DNA from: an uncultured Pseudobdellovibrionaceae bacterium
Lineage (GTDB): Bacteria; Bdellovibrionota; Bdellovibrionia; Bdellovibrionales; JAMPXM01
Assembly (NCBI GenBank): GCA_934277865.1
Contig: CAKQVW010000178.1
Span: forward strand, 1 to 6,277
Length of the DNA: 6,277 nucleotides
Direction of reading: 5' to 3'
Shown here: piece after piece, positions 5,685-6,277 of the stretch
Numbering within the stretch: the first letter of the stretch is position 1
How the letters are laid out: each line of letters opens with the position of its first letter
Program-made: the position numbers and the translations under genes
The notes under the pieces: generated by a model
Told to the model about the DNA's origin: nothing
What the model saw: only the letters and a program-made list of their open reading frames with translations
The model's database searches: none

Positions 5685-6277
5685 TTAGTTGTCGATGCGG
5701 CTCTCAAGCAGTTTTAGAATTTCTTGTGTGCCAACTTCGGCGTCGCGGCCGCCGAAGTTCGTGTTGATCGTAATGGCGAGCGAAGCTTTCGGAGCGACGG
5801 CGGAGATCGAATGGCTCGTGGCGCCGTTGCCAGCCATGAGGTAGACGGGCCCTTTTGCCCAGCTCCGACGATCGATTTTTTGCATCGACATGAACGTCAT
5901 GCCGTTTCCAGCGCTTGCGATCAGGTGGTCGAGAATGTCTTTCCTGAGGATTTTTGCGCGCCATGCGCGGCTGTCGCCGTCGTCAAAAAAGATGCGAAGG
6001 AATTTCGCCCAGTCTTGCGCCGAGCAGTGAACAGTTCCGGTTGCGACAAAGCCACACGACTTCATTGCTAGCGGTGTGAAGATGCGATTTTGGACAAGTT
6101 TCTCCCACGGGGATTGAAACACGATTTCGGCGATGTGTCCGAGTACGATGTAGGCGCTTTCGCTGTACGCCGTGCGAGTACCTGGCGCAAACTCAAGAGG
6201 ACTTGCGAGAATTCCCCGTGCTAGCCGCAGTCGAATATCCTGCATCGGGAGATCGCTACGTTTGGACGCGGCCCATA
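5685..6277 (-). CDS. Beta-lactamase/class C esterase-family serine hydrolase, C-terminal part (5' end outside window)
   Basis: The frame is open from the right edge of the window to a TAA at 5687-5685, giving about 197 residues of the C-terminal half; the N-terminus with the SxxK catalytic motif and any signal peptide lies outside. The ATG at 6245 is unlikely to be the start, because the frame stays open upstream (WAASKRSDLP precedes it) and half the domain would be missing. Numbering from that Met, APGTRTAYSESAYIVLGHIA at 20-39 matches the PG-x-x-x-x-YSN-x-x-Y-x-x-LG-x-I-x-E signature, and IFTPLAMKSCGF at 55-66 matches the following IFxPLGM segment. KGPVYLMAGNGATSHSISAV at 131-150 and ITINTNFGG at 159-167 correspond to the usual (K/H)-x-G strand and the vvltN strand. 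Two key positions deviate: YSE in place of YSN, and GNGAT where GHxG is common. Family members include penicillin-binding proteins, D-aminopeptidases and esterases; the substrate is unknown, and activity is uncertain given these changes. Confidence 0.82.
   Translation of the reverse strand, partial: WAASKRSDLPMQDIRLRLARGILASPLEFAPGTRTAYSESAYIVLGHIAEIVFQSPWEKLVQNRIFTPLAMKSCGFVATGTVHCSAQDWAKFLRIFFDDGDSRAWRAKILRKDILDHLIASAGNGMTFMSMQKIDRRSWAKGPVYLMAGNGATSHSISAVAPKASLAITINTNFGGRDAEVGTQEILKLLESRIDN

Noticed and set aside
5657..5707. Upstream starts (5707 and 5671) for the methyltransferase
   Set aside because: The 5707 start would overlap the hydrolase gene, and both would place the GGAG site inside the coding frame; the ATG at 5656 has that site at the right distance.

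Overview
The window is a compact stretch of a bacterial chromosome carrying a mevalonate-pathway operon on the + strand. It reads in order: the 3' end of a type 2 isopentenyl-diphosphate isomerase (fni/idi2), a class II HMG-CoA reductase, a phosphomevalonate kinase-like GHMP kinase, a diphosphomevalonate decarboxylase and a mevalonate kinase. The genes are separated by 6 nt, overlap by 1 nt (TGATG), overlap by 4 nt (ATGA), and are separated by 10 nt, so they almost certainly form one transcript with coupled translation. No promoter for them is visible; it must lie upstream of position 1.

The - strand genes converge on this operon. A SPOUT-class (TrmH/SpoU) 2'-O-methyltransferase ends inside the same CTAG tetranucleotide that carries the mevalonate kinase stop codon. 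Upstream of it, 28 nt away and on the same strand, is a serine hydrolase of the beta-lactamase/class C esterase family whose N-terminus runs off the right edge of the window. There is no gene-free stretch longer than about 30 nt.

The encoded steps are HMG-CoA to mevalonate (HMG-CoA reductase), mevalonate to 5-phosphomevalonate (mevalonate kinase), 5-phosphomevalonate to the diphosphate (phosphomevalonate kinase), ATP-dependent decarboxylation to isopentenyl diphosphate, and IPP/DMAPP interconversion (Fni). Only acetoacetyl-CoA thiolase and HMG-CoA synthase are missing, and they may lie outside the window.

The host is inferred, not proven. Moderately high GC, a bacterial mevalonate cluster with type 2 isomerase and class II reductase, and decarboxylase motifs unlike those I know from Gram-positive cocci suggest a Gram-negative lineage that uses the mevalonate route, with Bdellovibrionota as my best guess. 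I see no RNA gene, mobile element, CRISPR array or long repeat. The content looks like well-kept core metabolism rather than a new system. The points worth a second look are sequence deviations in the kinase, decarboxylase and hydrolase motifs, and the very tight gene junctions.
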